Below are positions 43,047-51,024 of a DNA stretch of 63,958 bases, piece by piece; within the stretch, counting starts at the first letter, position 1, and each line of letters starts with the position of its first letter. A program made the translations under genes and the position numbers. Origin of the DNA: DASXZH01 sp036502005. Its GTDB lineage: Bacteria; Armatimonadota; Fimbriimonadia; Fimbriimonadales; Fimbriimonadaceae. The notes beneath the pieces are model-generated. The model saw only the letters and a program-made list of their open reading frames with translations, did no database searches and was not told the DNA's origin. Location: the NCBI GenBank assembly GCA_036502005.1, contig DASXZH010000024.1:1-63958 (forward strand), written 5' to 3'.

Positions 43047-43175
43047 TCGAGTGCGGCGAGTTCTCGCCGCTTTTGAACCTTTGCGAGCCACCCGCAGAGC
43101 TTCGGCACCCAAGACTAGGTCACAGTTCGGCAGTCAGCCGCCTCTTTCAAAGCGGCGAGAACTCGCAGCACTCGA
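43047..43175. repeat. variable-stem palindromic element
   Basis: Outer ends TCGAGTGCGGCGAGTTCTCG and CGAGAACTCGCAGCACTCGA. Stems are GGCGAG-TT-CTCGCC and partner. In this copy the outer GGAGTGC has become CGAGTGC and the other end has changed to match (GCACTCG). Confidence 0.85.
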
Positions 43176-43255
43176 TACCTAGCCAAAGCCTCGATTTCTC
43201 TCAACATTTGGTAGAAGGCCAAGCTTAAAGTTTGGAAACCGTGTGGTTTATTAGG

Positions 43256-44473
43256 TTATTCGCCTACCATCTTAAAGGCCGTTTCTAAATCCGCAACCAG
43301 GTCCTCCGGACCCTCCAAACCGCAATACAGCCTAATCACCCAGCGCTTTTCTTGGTAGCCAAGCGGCTGCGAAACGGCACCAACGACCAGGCTTTCGAAT
43401 CCACCCCAACTCACGCCGATCTGGAACAATTCCAAGGCGTTGATAAACCGCGTCACTTCTTCCAGGGTCTGAAACTTTGGCTCGAAGGAAATGAGGCCGC
43501 CAGAGCCGGACATCTGTTTTCGATACAAATCTTTCTGGGGGAAGCTGGCAAGGCCAACGTGATGCACGCGGTCCACCAAAGGCGAATCTTGGAGGTATTC
43601 GGCAACGAAGTTGCCGGCTAATTCATGCTGCTTCATGCGAAGTTTAAGAGTCCGCATTCCCCGGGTTAGGAGCCAAGCAGGGAAAGGAGCCAACGCCGAT
43701 CCATAAATCACCACTTCGTTCTGAATGAGATTGGCCATGTGGGATTCGGGGCCGCAGATCACACCGGCCGTGATATCGCTGTGGCCAGCCAGATATTTGG
43801 TGGCGCTGTGGACAATCAGATCCACTCCAAAATCCGCCGGAGTTTGGAAGATGGGCGTGCTGTAGGAGTTGTCGATCATCGTTGTGATCTTCTTTGCCTT
43901 CGCCGCCTTGCAAATGGTTTCCAGGTCTTGCAGCTTGAAAAAGAAGGTGGAGGGGGATTCGAGGACGATCAGTTTGGTTTCCGGCGTAAAGTTGTCGATG
44001 ACCTCTTCGGAGCATGAGCCTTCTACAAATGTGGATTTGACCCCAAACTTTGGCAGGTAGTCCTGCAACATCTGGCGCGTGTTGCTGTAGCATGTGTCAA
44101 CTGCCACAACATGGGCATCTTGGTGGACGCAGCTCATGATGGCGCAGCTTACGGCGGCCATTCCGCTGCCAAAAACCTTGGCCCGGTCTGTGTGCTCCAA
44201 GTGGGCGATCTTCTTTTCGGCCACCGCCATGGAGGGGTTAGAGATGCGGCTGTAGTAATACTTTTCTTGGTCTTTGCTCAGGCCCGCCATGCCTGAGGAG
44301 AACTCTTCGTAGGTATCAAAAACGAAGAGCGAGTTTTGGAAAATGGGGGGCACAACGGCGCCAAGAATCTTTGTGTCCTCGGCGAAGTGCTGGAGATCGG
44401 TATCGATACTGGGCGGGGTCTTATCTTCCACGGATTTGAAAAGAATACCGCCCAGTTTCATGGCGAAGCTCAA
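43256..44473 (-). CDS. trans-sulfuration / Cys-Met metabolism PLP enzyme
   Basis: 405 residues of the cystathionine gamma-lyase/synthase, methionine gamma-lyase family. Features: YYYSRISNPSMAVAEKKIAHLE, AKVFGSGMAAVSCAIMS, LESPSTFFFKLQDL, TMIDNSYSTPIFQTP, and the Schiff-base Lys in LIVHSATKYLAGHSDITAGV. The end RLYCGLEGPEDLVADLETAF is typical. Which reaction it catalyses cannot be decided; no met or cys genes adjoin. Confidence 0.92.
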   Translation of the reverse strand: MSFAMKLGGILFKSVEDKTPPSIDTDLQHFAEDTKILGAVVPPIFQNSLFVFDTYEEFSSGMAGLSKDQEKYYYSRISNPSMAVAEKKIAHLEHTDRAKVFGSGMAAVSCAIMSCVHQDAHVVAVDTCYSNTRQMLQDYLPKFGVKSTFVEGSCSEEVIDNFTPETKLIVLESPSTFFFKLQDLETICKAAKAKKITTMIDNSYSTPIFQTPADFGVDLIVHSATKYLAGHSDITAGVICGPESHMANLIQNEVVIYGSALAPFPAWLLTRGMRTLKLRMKQHELAGNFVAEYLQDSPLVDRVHHVGLASFPQKDLYRKQMSGSGGLISFEPKFQTLEEVTRFINALELFQIGVSWGGFESLVVGAVSQPLGYQEKRWVIRLYCGLEGPEDLVADLETAFKMVGE

Positions 44474-44489
44474 GCCGGCTGTCAGGTTT

Positions 44490-44637
44490 CGTCGCGAAAG
44501 CCTGGACTGCGAAAGCTTGCTTTCGCTCTAGGCCAGGAAGCTTGATTCCGGCCAATTACGCGAATTACGCGAAACGCGCGGCAGCAAGCTGCCGGATTTA
44601 AGCGGGAGCAAGCTCCACGCACTCCAGAGCTTCGCGA
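44490..44637. repeat. variable-stem palindromic element with unlike ends
   Basis: Left end CGTCGCGAAAGCCTGGACTG with stem CGAAAGC-TT-GCTTTCG equals the 17686 copy; right end has GGAGC-AA-GCTCC and CGCACTCCAGAGCTTCGCGA, as in the 5292 copy. Looks chimeric. The rest of 44474-44826 has no gene. Confidence 0.85.
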
Positions 44638-44826
44638 GGAAGGTTTGAGCTCATATCCACAAATGCGGCGTTAAGATCGGCTGATCCCTTCACCTGTAGA
44701 TGGGATGACTACTTGAAACGCTGCCCGCGAATGAACCGTATAACAAAGAGCGATTTTATCTTTTCTGACAACGCCAGACAATAAAAGGTAATATAAAAGT
44801 TCGCCGACTGTTTCCTAAAGAACACT

Positions 44827-45324
44827 ATGCTGCCTTCCCCTGACATCCTAAATGATTTTGAGCACGGCAAATTCGTGCTTTCCAACCTCGCAGCTAAGCG
44901 AGCAAAACAACTCCGAGAGGGTGCGCCGCCTTTGGTGCAAATCGATTCCCACCATCCTCTAACAATCGCACTTGCGGAGATTGCCGCTGGCCGAATTAAG
45001 CCCATTCTGCCAACTGCTGCCGAACTCGCGCAGATTGAAGAAGCGGCTGAAATGAGCTACATCACTGATGAGCCGCTGCCAGCAGAACTCGGCATGCTTC
45101 TCCCCGCTCTTGATGAGACGGAAGTTGCTCTCGTAACGGGCAGTGCGCTTACCGATGACGAGCACGAAGTCGACCTCGATCACGACGAGACCGTACCGGT
45201 CAGCCTTACCGATCTTGTCGAAGACGAAGAGGACGTAGCTCCCGCCGTCGCAGACGAGGACACGCTTTCGCTCAGCGATATCGCTGAGCAAGAGACGCTT
45301 GACGACGAGGAATCGGAAGAGTAA
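44827..45324 (+). CDS. rpoZ: RNA polymerase omega subunit with acidic tail
   Basis: 165 residues, about twice the usual size. Residues 8-65 (ILNDFEHGKFVLSNLAAKRAKQLREGAPPLVQIDSHHPLTIALAEIAAGRIKP) match omega, which helps fold and bind beta-prime. From about 80 on the sequence is rich in Asp and Glu (DDEHEVDLDHDETVP, VEDEEDVAPAVADEDT, DDEESEE) and probably unstructured. Stands alone, not with gmk. Confidence 0.85.
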   Translation: MLPSPDILNDFEHGKFVLSNLAAKRAKQLREGAPPLVQIDSHHPLTIALAEIAAGRIKPILPTAAELAQIEEAAEMSYITDEPLPAELGMLLPALDETEVALVTGSALTDDEHEVDLDHDETVPVSLTDLVEDEEDVAPAVADEDTLSLSDIAEQETLDDEESEE

Positions 45325-45341
45325 ACACGCCGACCCAAAAA

Positions 45342-45376
45342 GCCCTTCCCCTTGCGCTCCGGCGAAGGGGGAAGGG
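45342..45376. terminator. hairpin after rpoZ
   Basis: CCCTTCCCCTT and AAGGGGGAAGGG pair around GCGCTCCGGCG. No T-run follows, and the sequence resembles dispersed CTCTCCC hairpins, so it may be a repeat that also ends rpoZ transcription. Confidence 0.5.
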
Positions 45377-45421
45377 TTGGGATGTGGGGTTAACAATTAG
45401 GATTTTTCTAACCAATGTATT

Positions 45422-45451
45422 AGTGAAGGCGCTCCCTAACGCGTCTTCACT
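45422..45451 (+). promoter_or_regulatory. inverted repeat upstream of dnaJ
   Basis: AGTGAAG and CTTCACT, with GCG/CGC inside, flank a 16-base centre, 24 bp upstream of the dnaJ ATG. The sequence is not the CIRCE element (TTAGCACTC). An operator is possible. Confidence 0.4.
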
Positions 45452-45474
45452 ATGCACAACCATTTAAATTGCAA

Positions 45475-46587
45475 ATGACAACACGCGATCTATATGAGGT
45501 CCTAGAAGTTACAAGGACGGCCGGGCAAGATGAAATCAAGGCTTCCTATCGCCGCCTGGCGCGAACCTATCACCCGGACGTAAACCCGGACAATCCGAAC
45601 GCCGAAGACCAATTTAAGGAAATCGGCCACGCCTACAACATCCTTTCCGATCCCGAAAAGCGGGCACGCTACGATCAGACTGGATCAGTTGATGATGCTC
45701 CGCAGGATCCGTTCTTCCAGGGATCGGGCGCCATCAATGACATCTTCGACATGTTCTTTGGTGGCATGCAAGGCGGCGGCGGGCAGCGACGCATGGGCCA
45801 AAACGGCGAAGACCTTCAGGTCCGCGTAGAGCTTCAGCTCAAAGAGGTTTTAGAGTCGGTCGATAAAGAAGTCACGGTTAATCGCCAAGCCACTTGCCCC
45901 GATTGCCACGGCAACGGCGTGGAAGGCGGAGGCGAGCCGGAGAAGTGTCAGCAATGCGGTGGCCAAGGCGTTGTCACGCGGATGCAGCAGACCTTTATCG
46001 GCACAGTGAGAACGCAAACCGCTTGCCCGGTTTGCCAAGGACAGGGAACCATCATTGCGAACCCATGCCACACCTGCAAGGGTCGAAAGCGTATTGCCGA
46101 GAGAGCGAACTTAACGGTTACGATCCCGGCTGGAGTGGAAGACGCTTCCACCATGCGGGTGAATGGTAAAGGCAACGATGGCATCGGCGCGGGCCGAGCG
46201 GGCGACCTTTACGTTCAGATAAAAGTCAGGGAAGTCGCGGGTTTGGAGCGCGATGGAATGGATCTGCACAAATCGGTAGACGTCACCTTTGCGCAGGCTT
46301 CCTTGGGAGATGAGCTTAGCATCCAAGGACTGGATGAGACGTACACGGTCGACCTTCACAGCGGTGTCCAACCCAACGATATTTTAACCGTCGGCAAAGG
46401 CGGCCTTCCACCGCTGCACGGCGGCCGGCGAGGCAATCTCTATTGCCACGTAAACCTAGTCGTCCCGAAAAAACTCAACGATAACCAGCGCGAGAGTATT
46501 ATCAAGTTGGCAGAAGCGGGCGGAGAGCCGATACCTAAAGGCGATAAGGGCGGGCTTCTCAGCGGCTTGTTCAAGAAAAAACGTTGA
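45475..46587 (+). CDS. dnaJ: chaperone protein DnaJ
   Basis: 370 residues from ATG 45475. J-domain with HPD (YHPDVNPDNP), Gly/Phe-poor linker, four CxxCxGxG-type zinc motifs (CPDCHGNG, CQQCGGQG, CPVCQGQG, CHTCKGRK) and the client-binding C-terminal domains. Co-chaperone of DnaK. A TTG two codons upstream is also possible. It overlaps prmA by TTGA. dnaK and grpE are not adjacent. Confidence 0.96.
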   Translation: MTTRDLYEVLEVTRTAGQDEIKASYRRLARTYHPDVNPDNPNAEDQFKEIGHAYNILSDPEKRARYDQTGSVDDAPQDPFFQGSGAINDIFDMFFGGMQGGGGQRRMGQNGEDLQVRVELQLKEVLESVDKEVTVNRQATCPDCHGNGVEGGGEPEKCQQCGGQGVVTRMQQTFIGTVRTQTACPVCQGQGTIIANPCHTCKGRKRIAERANLTVTIPAGVEDASTMRVNGKGNDGIGAGRAGDLYVQIKVREVAGLERDGMDLHKSVDVTFAQASLGDELSIQGLDETYTVDLHSGVQPNDILTVGKGGLPPLHGGRRGNLYCHVNLVVPKKLNDNQRESIIKLAEAGGEPIPKGDKGGLLSGLFKKKR

Positions 46588-47420
46588 AGAACTGGATCAA
46601 AGTGAAGGCGGTGTTTGAAACCGCTCCGGCCGATTGGTCCGTCTGCGCGGACATCTTTGATAGCCATGGCTGCCCCGGCACTCTGGAAGAGGATAATCCT
46701 CCCGCACTTAGCGCCTACATGGCGGAAGTAGAGGGCCACGAACTCAGGCTCCATAACCTTCTGCAAAACCTGAAATCCTATGGCGCCAAAGTGGTGGAAA
46801 CTGAGATTGTGCCGGAAGAGGATTGGTCCTCCAACTGGAAGCAGTTTTTTGTCACTCGAAAGCTAGGCCGCGTTGTGATCCGCCCGACTTGGGAAGATTA
46901 CGAACCTGAGAAAGGCGAGATTGTAATCACCCTTGACCCAGGCCAAGCATTTGGAACGGGCGATCACCCAACAACCAGGCTCTGCCTCGAGCTTATGCAG
47001 GATGTGCAGGTTACCGGCGTTAAAGTTGCCGATATCGGCTGCGGTTCCGGCATTCTGGCGATTGCCGCTTACAAGATGGGCGCTGCGTCAATCATTGGAA
47101 GCGATATCGATGAACAGTCAGTAGAGATCGCGAAAGAGAACGCTGTTCTTAACGAGTCGGAAATAGATTTCATAGCCAAGCCGGGATTTGAAGTGCTGAG
47201 TGAGCCGCAGGATCTGATCTTCAGCAACATCATCAGCGCGACCCTAATCCGCCTCGCGCCGGATGCGGCGAAGTTTGTAAAGCCGGGGGGAACTTGGATT
47301 GTTTCGGGGATCATCGAGCAAAACTGGAACGACGTTCGTCAAACAGCGGAGCAGGTTGGTTTTGAGTTGATCAAATGGAAACAGGAGGGCGAATGGATCG
47401 GGGCAATATTCCGCCGCTAA
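46584..47420 (+). CDS. prmA: ribosomal protein L11 methyltransferase
   Basis: 278 residues; SAM-dependent methylation of L11. Conserved EDWSSNWKQFF, LDPGQAFGTGDHPTTRLCLELMQ, motif I VADIGCGSGILAIAAYKMGA and NIISATLIRLAP (the NPPF-type position is SNII). TTG start overlaps the dnaJ stop. The order dnaJ-prmA-rsmE is that of Firmicutes. Confidence 0.96.
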   Translation: MKNWIKVKAVFETAPADWSVCADIFDSHGCPGTLEEDNPPALSAYMAEVEGHELRLHNLLQNLKSYGAKVVETEIVPEEDWSSNWKQFFVTRKLGRVVIRPTWEDYEPEKGEIVITLDPGQAFGTGDHPTTRLCLELMQDVQVTGVKVADIGCGSGILAIAAYKMGAASIIGSDIDEQSVEIAKENAVLNESEIDFIAKPGFEVLSEPQDLIFSNIISATLIRLAPDAAKFVKPGGTWIVSGIIEQNWNDVRQTAEQVGFELIKWKQEGEWIGAIFRR

Positions 47421-48136
47421 GGTCGCTTCCTCGCATTTTTGTTCCGGGGGCGGACCCAGAAGGGGCTATCGATCTTCCGAAGGAAGAAGTCGAAAAGCTT
47501 CGCAAAGTTTTAAGATTGGCGGAAGGCGACGCCATCGCCGTCCTTCCCGACAACGGCTCGCTTATACGTTGTGAGTTCAATGCGAGGCAGGCGTGGCCGG
47601 TTGGAGTGGAGTGGCCACAGACGGAACCCACTATAAAAGTGACGCTTGCACAGGCTCTTCCGAAGGGCGACAAGATCGATACCGTGATCCATATGTGCAC
47701 GGAAATTGGGGTTAGCAGATTTATATTCTTCGAAAGTGACAGAAGCGTCGTAAAATGGGATGAGGGGAAACGGAACGAGCGGATTCGCAGGTTGAATGCG
47801 ATTGGCCGCGAAGCCGCCGAGCAGAGCTTTCGAACAAGAATCCCAACCATGGGATTTGAGAAAAACCTGGAAGCAGTTTTGAAGCTACATCCGGAGGCGA
47901 TCGTGCTTTCGGAAGTGGAAGGACTGGACGGAAAGCTGCATAAGGAGCCGGAGCTGAAGGTGATCGGACCGGATTCACCGGAACCGGGAGAAACGGTTTT
48001 GGTGGTTGGACCGGAAGGCGGATGGTCGCCGAGAGAACTGATCCTCATCGGAGACCGAGGAGTCAGTCTTGGCCCGAGAGTGTTGAGAACGGATACGGCA
48101 GGGCCGGCAGCGGCCGCTTTACTATTGTTAGGCTGA
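47375..48136 (+). CDS. rsmE: 16S rRNA (uracil-1498-N3) methyltransferase
   Basis: 253 residues, SPOUT family. LPRIFVPGADPEG at the start, VTLAQALPKGDKIDTVIHMCTEIGVSRFIFFESDRSVV, and the knot VLVVGPEGGWSPRELILIGDRGVSLGPRVLRTDTAGPAAAALLL. It overlaps the 3' end of prmA by 46 bp if the ATG at 47375 is used; ATG 47393 is an alternative. Confidence 0.95.
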   Translation: METGGRMDRGNIPPLRSLPRIFVPGADPEGAIDLPKEEVEKLRKVLRLAEGDAIAVLPDNGSLIRCEFNARQAWPVGVEWPQTEPTIKVTLAQALPKGDKIDTVIHMCTEIGVSRFIFFESDRSVVKWDEGKRNERIRRLNAIGREAAEQSFRTRIPTMGFEKNLEAVLKLHPEAIVLSEVEGLDGKLHKEPELKVIGPDSPEPGETVLVVGPEGGWSPRELILIGDRGVSLGPRVLRTDTAGPAAAALLLLG

Positions 48137-48213
48137 ATGAAAAGGAGAACCTTTTTCAGAGAGGACTACGTAGCTAAGCACGATACAGAAAATTTACGAG
48201 GGAAGTCCCTTGT

Positions 48214-48242
48214 TTGTAAAAGAATTGAACCAACGATATACT
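48214..48242 (+). promoter_or_regulatory. promoter of infC-rpmI-rplT
   Basis: TTGTAA (48214-48219), 17-base spacer, TATACT (48237-48242). Expected start near 48249, leaving a 40-base leader before infC. The leader holds a 12-codon frame (ATG 48264 to TAA 48302) overlapping the infC start, without its own ribosome-binding site. Confidence 0.7.
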
Positions 48243-48288
48243 GTAGGCATCAAACAAAAAATTATGAAGATTATTGAGGTGAACGAAC

Positions 48289-48933
48289 ATAGCAGGTTAT
48301 AAAAGAGACCCACGCCCAGAACCAGGGCCTCTTATCAACGAACGTGTCCTAAGATTTCGAGACTTACGCGTCATCGGACCCGAAGGAGAACAGATTGGAA
48401 TTGTGCAGAGCCGTCAGGCCCTGACCATGGCCAGAGACCAAGGTCTCGATCTCGTTCTCGTGTCCCCTACCGCAAACCCTCCCGTTGCCAAAATCATCGA
48501 TTATGGCCGCTTCAAGTATATGACTGAGAAGCAAGCGAAGGAAGGTAAGCGCAAACAGCAGGATGTAAAGGGTATAAAGATCAGTCCGGTGATTGCGGAG
48601 CATGATCTCGCCTTCCAAACTAAAAAGGCAGACGAGTTCTTACGGGAAGGACACAAGGTCAAAGTTACCTGTCAGTTCAAATCCCGCCAAGTCACCCACC
48701 CTGAATTGGGTCGGCAGCGTCTCGACAAGATGGCAGATCAGTTAAAAGATCTGGCTATTGTTGATCGTATTCCGAGCATGGAAGGGCGGTTGATGATTAT
48801 GGTGCTCTCGCCTAAGCCGCAAGTACAACCTAAGAAGCAAGCAAATGCCAAAACTGAAGACAAACAAGACGGCGGCCAAGCGATTCAAAGTGACGGGCTC
48901 CGGGAAGATCACGCGACGCCGGTCGCACAATAA
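48289..48933 (+). CDS. infC: translation initiation factor IF-3, probable AUA start
   Basis: 214 residues if started at ATA 48289, preceded at 7 bases by GAGGTG. The frame is closed by TGA only three codons upstream (TGA ACG AAC ATA), and residues IAGYKRDPRPEPGPLINERVLRFRDLRVIG are classic IF-3 N-terminus, so no ATG, GTG or TTG can serve. The C-domain ends at MIMVLSPKPQ; a 36-residue tail then overlaps rpmI by 89 bp. IF-3 rejects non-AUG-type starts, and a rare start allows it to limit its own synthesis, as known for AUU in Escherichia coli. Confidence 0.93.
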   Translation: MAGYKRDPRPEPGPLINERVLRFRDLRVIGPEGEQIGIVQSRQALTMARDQGLDLVLVSPTANPPVAKIIDYGRFKYMTEKQAKEGKRKQQDVKGIKISPVIAEHDLAFQTKKADEFLREGHKVKVTCQFKSRQVTHPELGRQRLDKMADQLKDLAIVDRIPSMEGRLMIMVLSPKPQVQPKKQANAKTEDKQDGGQAIQSDGLREDHATPVAQ

Positions 48934-49039
48934 TCATCAGTTCTTGCATAAAGGCGGCTCGCAGAAGCGACGTCTGGAAGAAGAACCAACCCTTTTCAAG
49001 GGCGAGCAAAAGCGCGTAAAGCGACTGCTCGGTCTTTGA
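48845..49039 (+). CDS. rpmI: 50S ribosomal protein L35
   Basis: 64 residues, MPKLKTNKTAAKRFKVTGSG through RRRSHNNHQFLHKGGSQKRR. Begins 89 bp before the infC stop in another frame, so it is presumably translated by coupling. Confidence 0.97.
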   Translation: MPKLKTNKTAAKRFKVTGSGKITRRRSHNNHQFLHKGGSQKRRLEEEPTLFKGEQKRVKRLLGL

Positions 49040-49105
49040 ACTAGGGACCCTTTACCGTTACCGCCCATTGGGCTGGGAATCGGTCGACTAAACGAGGAGA
49101 AATGA

Positions 49106-49456
49106 ATGGCAAGAATTAAACGTGGCCTTATGCGCCACAAGAGACATAAGAAGCTCATCGAGCGCGCCTCAGGATACTGGGGCCGCAAAAAGAACGTTTA
49201 TAAGCGTGCTCATGAGCAGGTAATGAAATCCGGCCAGTACGCGTTCCGCGACCGCCGCGCCAAGAAACGAGATTTCCGCCGACTGTGGATCGCGCGAATC
49301 AACGCGGCTTGCAAGCTGAACGGCATACGCTACAGTGCACTTATTCACGGTCTGAACACGAACGGCATCCAAGTTAACCGAAAGATGCTGAGCGAAATGG
49401 CGATTGCCGATCCGGGCGCGTTTACAGCGCTTGCGAAGCAAGCAACCGGTAAGTAG
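49106..49456 (+). CDS. rplT: 50S ribosomal protein L20
   Basis: 116 residues, MARIKRGLMRHKRHKKLIERASGYWGRKKNVYKRAHEQVMKS and GIQVNRKMLSEMAIADPGAFTALAKQA. GAGGAG precedes the ATG. Third gene of the conserved infC-rpmI-rplT operon. Confidence 0.98.
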   Translation: MARIKRGLMRHKRHKKLIERASGYWGRKKNVYKRAHEQVMKSGQYAFRDRRAKKRDFRRLWIARINAACKLNGIRYSALIHGLNTNGIQVNRKMLSEMAIADPGAFTALAKQATGK

Positions 49457-49466
49457 TTGGATGTAA

Positions 49467-49509
49467 GGGCCACGTTAGACCCCTTTAAATGAGGGTTCTG
49501 GCGTGGCCC
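49467..49509 (+). terminator. terminator-like hairpin after rplT
   Basis: GGGCCACG and CGTGGCCC pair, with inner ACCC/GGGT pairing around TTTAAATGA. A short CTTCATT follows, not a full T-run. Confidence 0.6.
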
Positions 49510-49553
49510 CTTCATTGCTTTGCGCTACGATTCCTTGGTGCTCAAGGATCCAA

Positions 49554-50294
49554 CTAATGGAAGTAGCTCGCACCGTTAATATCAAGCACATTTCCGCTCA
49601 GATAGGATGCTTCGTCGCTTAATAGGTAAGCCGCTGCGCCAGCACAGTCTTCCGGCGTAGCCATTCTTGCCAACGGGATTCCTTCCAAAATCTCTTCTAA
49701 CCGATTTTCCATTCCGTCCCGCGCCATGGAAGTCTGCACCCACCCTGGCGCAATGGCGAAAAGCTGCACGTTTTTAGAAGCCAACTCCACTGCCAAAGAT
49801 CGGGTGATATTAATTAGCGCCGCCTTCGAAGCGGCATAAAGAGCAGCCCCGCCTTCCCCTTTAAATCCCACCCTTGAAGCGACATTCAAAATCTTGCCTC
49901 CTCGCTTGCCAAAGTGTCTTACGGCCGCCCGCATGAGGGCAACTGGAGATTCAAAGTTCACGGCAAAAGTTCGGTGATAGTTGGCAGTGAACGACGCATC
50001 TCCTGTGGACGCAAAGTCGAGAGGCATATAGATGCCTGCGTTGTTTACCAACGCATGTACGGCTCCATCCGCGCTCACTCTTTGAAACAAAATGGTTGCC
50101 TTTTTTGGATCTGCTAAATCGGCCTGGTAAATACCCGCACATCGTTTGCCAATTTGCTCTTTTGTGCGCTGGGCCTCGGCTTCGTCCGCTCCGTAATGGA
50201 GAGCAATTGTCCAGCCATCTTCGGCCAGCCTTAAGGCAATCGCACGGCCAATACCGCGCGAAGAGCCAGTAATGAGAACCCGCTTTTCCGCCAT
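49554..50294 (-). CDS. SDR family oxidoreductase, FabG-like
   Basis: 246 residues from MAEKRVLITGSSRGIGRAIALRLAEDG. Cofactor motif TGSSRGIG, NNAG as VNNAGIYM, Ser in ILNVASRVG and catalytic YAASK (LYAASKAAL). Probably reduces a 3-oxoacyl or related carbonyl with NADPH. The open frame runs upstream to 50597 but overlaps the FKBP gene and lacks similarity. Confidence 0.92.
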   Translation of the reverse strand: MAEKRVLITGSSRGIGRAIALRLAEDGWTIALHYGADEAEAQRTKEQIGKRCAGIYQADLADPKKATILFQRVSADGAVHALVNNAGIYMPLDFASTGDASFTANYHRTFAVNFESPVALMRAAVRHFGKRGGKILNVASRVGFKGEGGAALYAASKAALINITRSLAVELASKNVQLFAIAPGWVQTSMARDGMENRLEEILEGIPLARMATPEDCAGAAAYLLSDEASYLSGNVLDINGASYFH

Positions 50295-50360
50295 GCTTGC
50301 GAGTTTACTTTTTGGAAGTTGCCGCACGCTAGAAAGCCCGCGCAAAGCATAATAAAGTTC

Positions 50361-50684
50361 ATGGCAGAGCTTTTGATTGAAGACATCACGGTAGGCGCAG
50401 GCGCCGAGGCAGTTCCGGGCAAGCGCGTAACCGTTCATTACAACGGAAACCTGGAAAATGGCAAGGAGTTTGATTCCAGCCGCAACCGAGGCCCGTTTGC
50501 CTTTCAACTGGGTGCGGGGCGAGTTATTAAAGGTTGGGATGAAGGCGTAAAGGGAATGAAGATCGGCGGGAAGCGCAAGCTCACCATTCCTAGCCACCTG
50601 GGTTATGGTGCTGCCGGTGCAGGGAATGTGATTCCGCCAAACGCGACTCTCATTTTTGAAGTCGAATTGCTCGGTGTTGATTAG
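50361..50684 (+). CDS. FKBP-type peptidyl-prolyl isomerase
   Basis: 107 residues from ATG 50361. VTVHYNGNLENGKEFDSSRNRGPFAFQLGAGRVIKGWDEGVKGMKIGGKRKLTIPSHLGYG and VIPPNATLIFEVELL are the FKBP12 core with all active-site aromatics. Cytoplasmic. CATAAT at 50348-50353 lies 7 bp before the ATG, suggesting a leaderless mRNA. Confidence 0.95.
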   Translation: MAELLIEDITVGAGAEAVPGKRVTVHYNGNLENGKEFDSSRNRGPFAFQLGAGRVIKGWDEGVKGMKIGGKRKLTIPSHLGYGAAGAGNVIPPNATLIFEVELLGVD

Positions 50685-50724
50685 GAGACAATTCCTGATT
50701 GGGGCAATTTCCGTAGAGCTAGAG

Positions 50725-50910
50725 GTGTTCGCCCTCTCCCGGTTCGCTCGCGGACTCGCTTACCGACCTCTCCTCGAGGAGAGATGATTGTCTCGTTGGC
50801 TCCCTCAGTAGGGTAGCGACCAGATAGGCTCGCGTGATTGACCTGGCTAGTTGCCCAATAGTCATCTCTCCTTTGAGGAGAGGTCGGTGAGGTACGAACC
50901 GGGAGAGGGC
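50725..50910. repeat. inverted pair of a CCTCTCCCGG hairpin repeat
   Basis: Left arm CCCTCTCCCGGTTCGCTCGC...CGACCTCTCCTCGAGGAGAG and right arm CTCTCCTTTGAGGAGAGGTC...CGAACCGGGAGAGGGC are near reverse complements around a 70-bp centre. Same family as 5053-5250 with the arms in opposite order. The remaining bases to 51024 hold no gene. Confidence 0.8.
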
Positions 50911-51024
50911 TCAATCGGTGAAACTTGGAAATTGTTGGGGTGCATATCAACATTAAATCCGCTATTTCAAGCTCATTAAAACCATTCTCCGCCTTCAGCC
51001 TGTCAAAATAGCACCATCTCCCAA

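Noticed and set aside
45422..45451. CIRCE element for HrcA before dnaJ
   Set aside because: The inverted repeat is AGTGAAG/CTTCACT, not TTAGCACTC/GAGTGCTAA, so I report only an unassigned inverted repeat.
50295..50597. N-terminal extension of the SDR protein
   Set aside because: It overlaps the FKBP gene on the other strand, has no similarity to SDR proteins, and the canonical TGSSRGIG motif starts right after the inner ATG.
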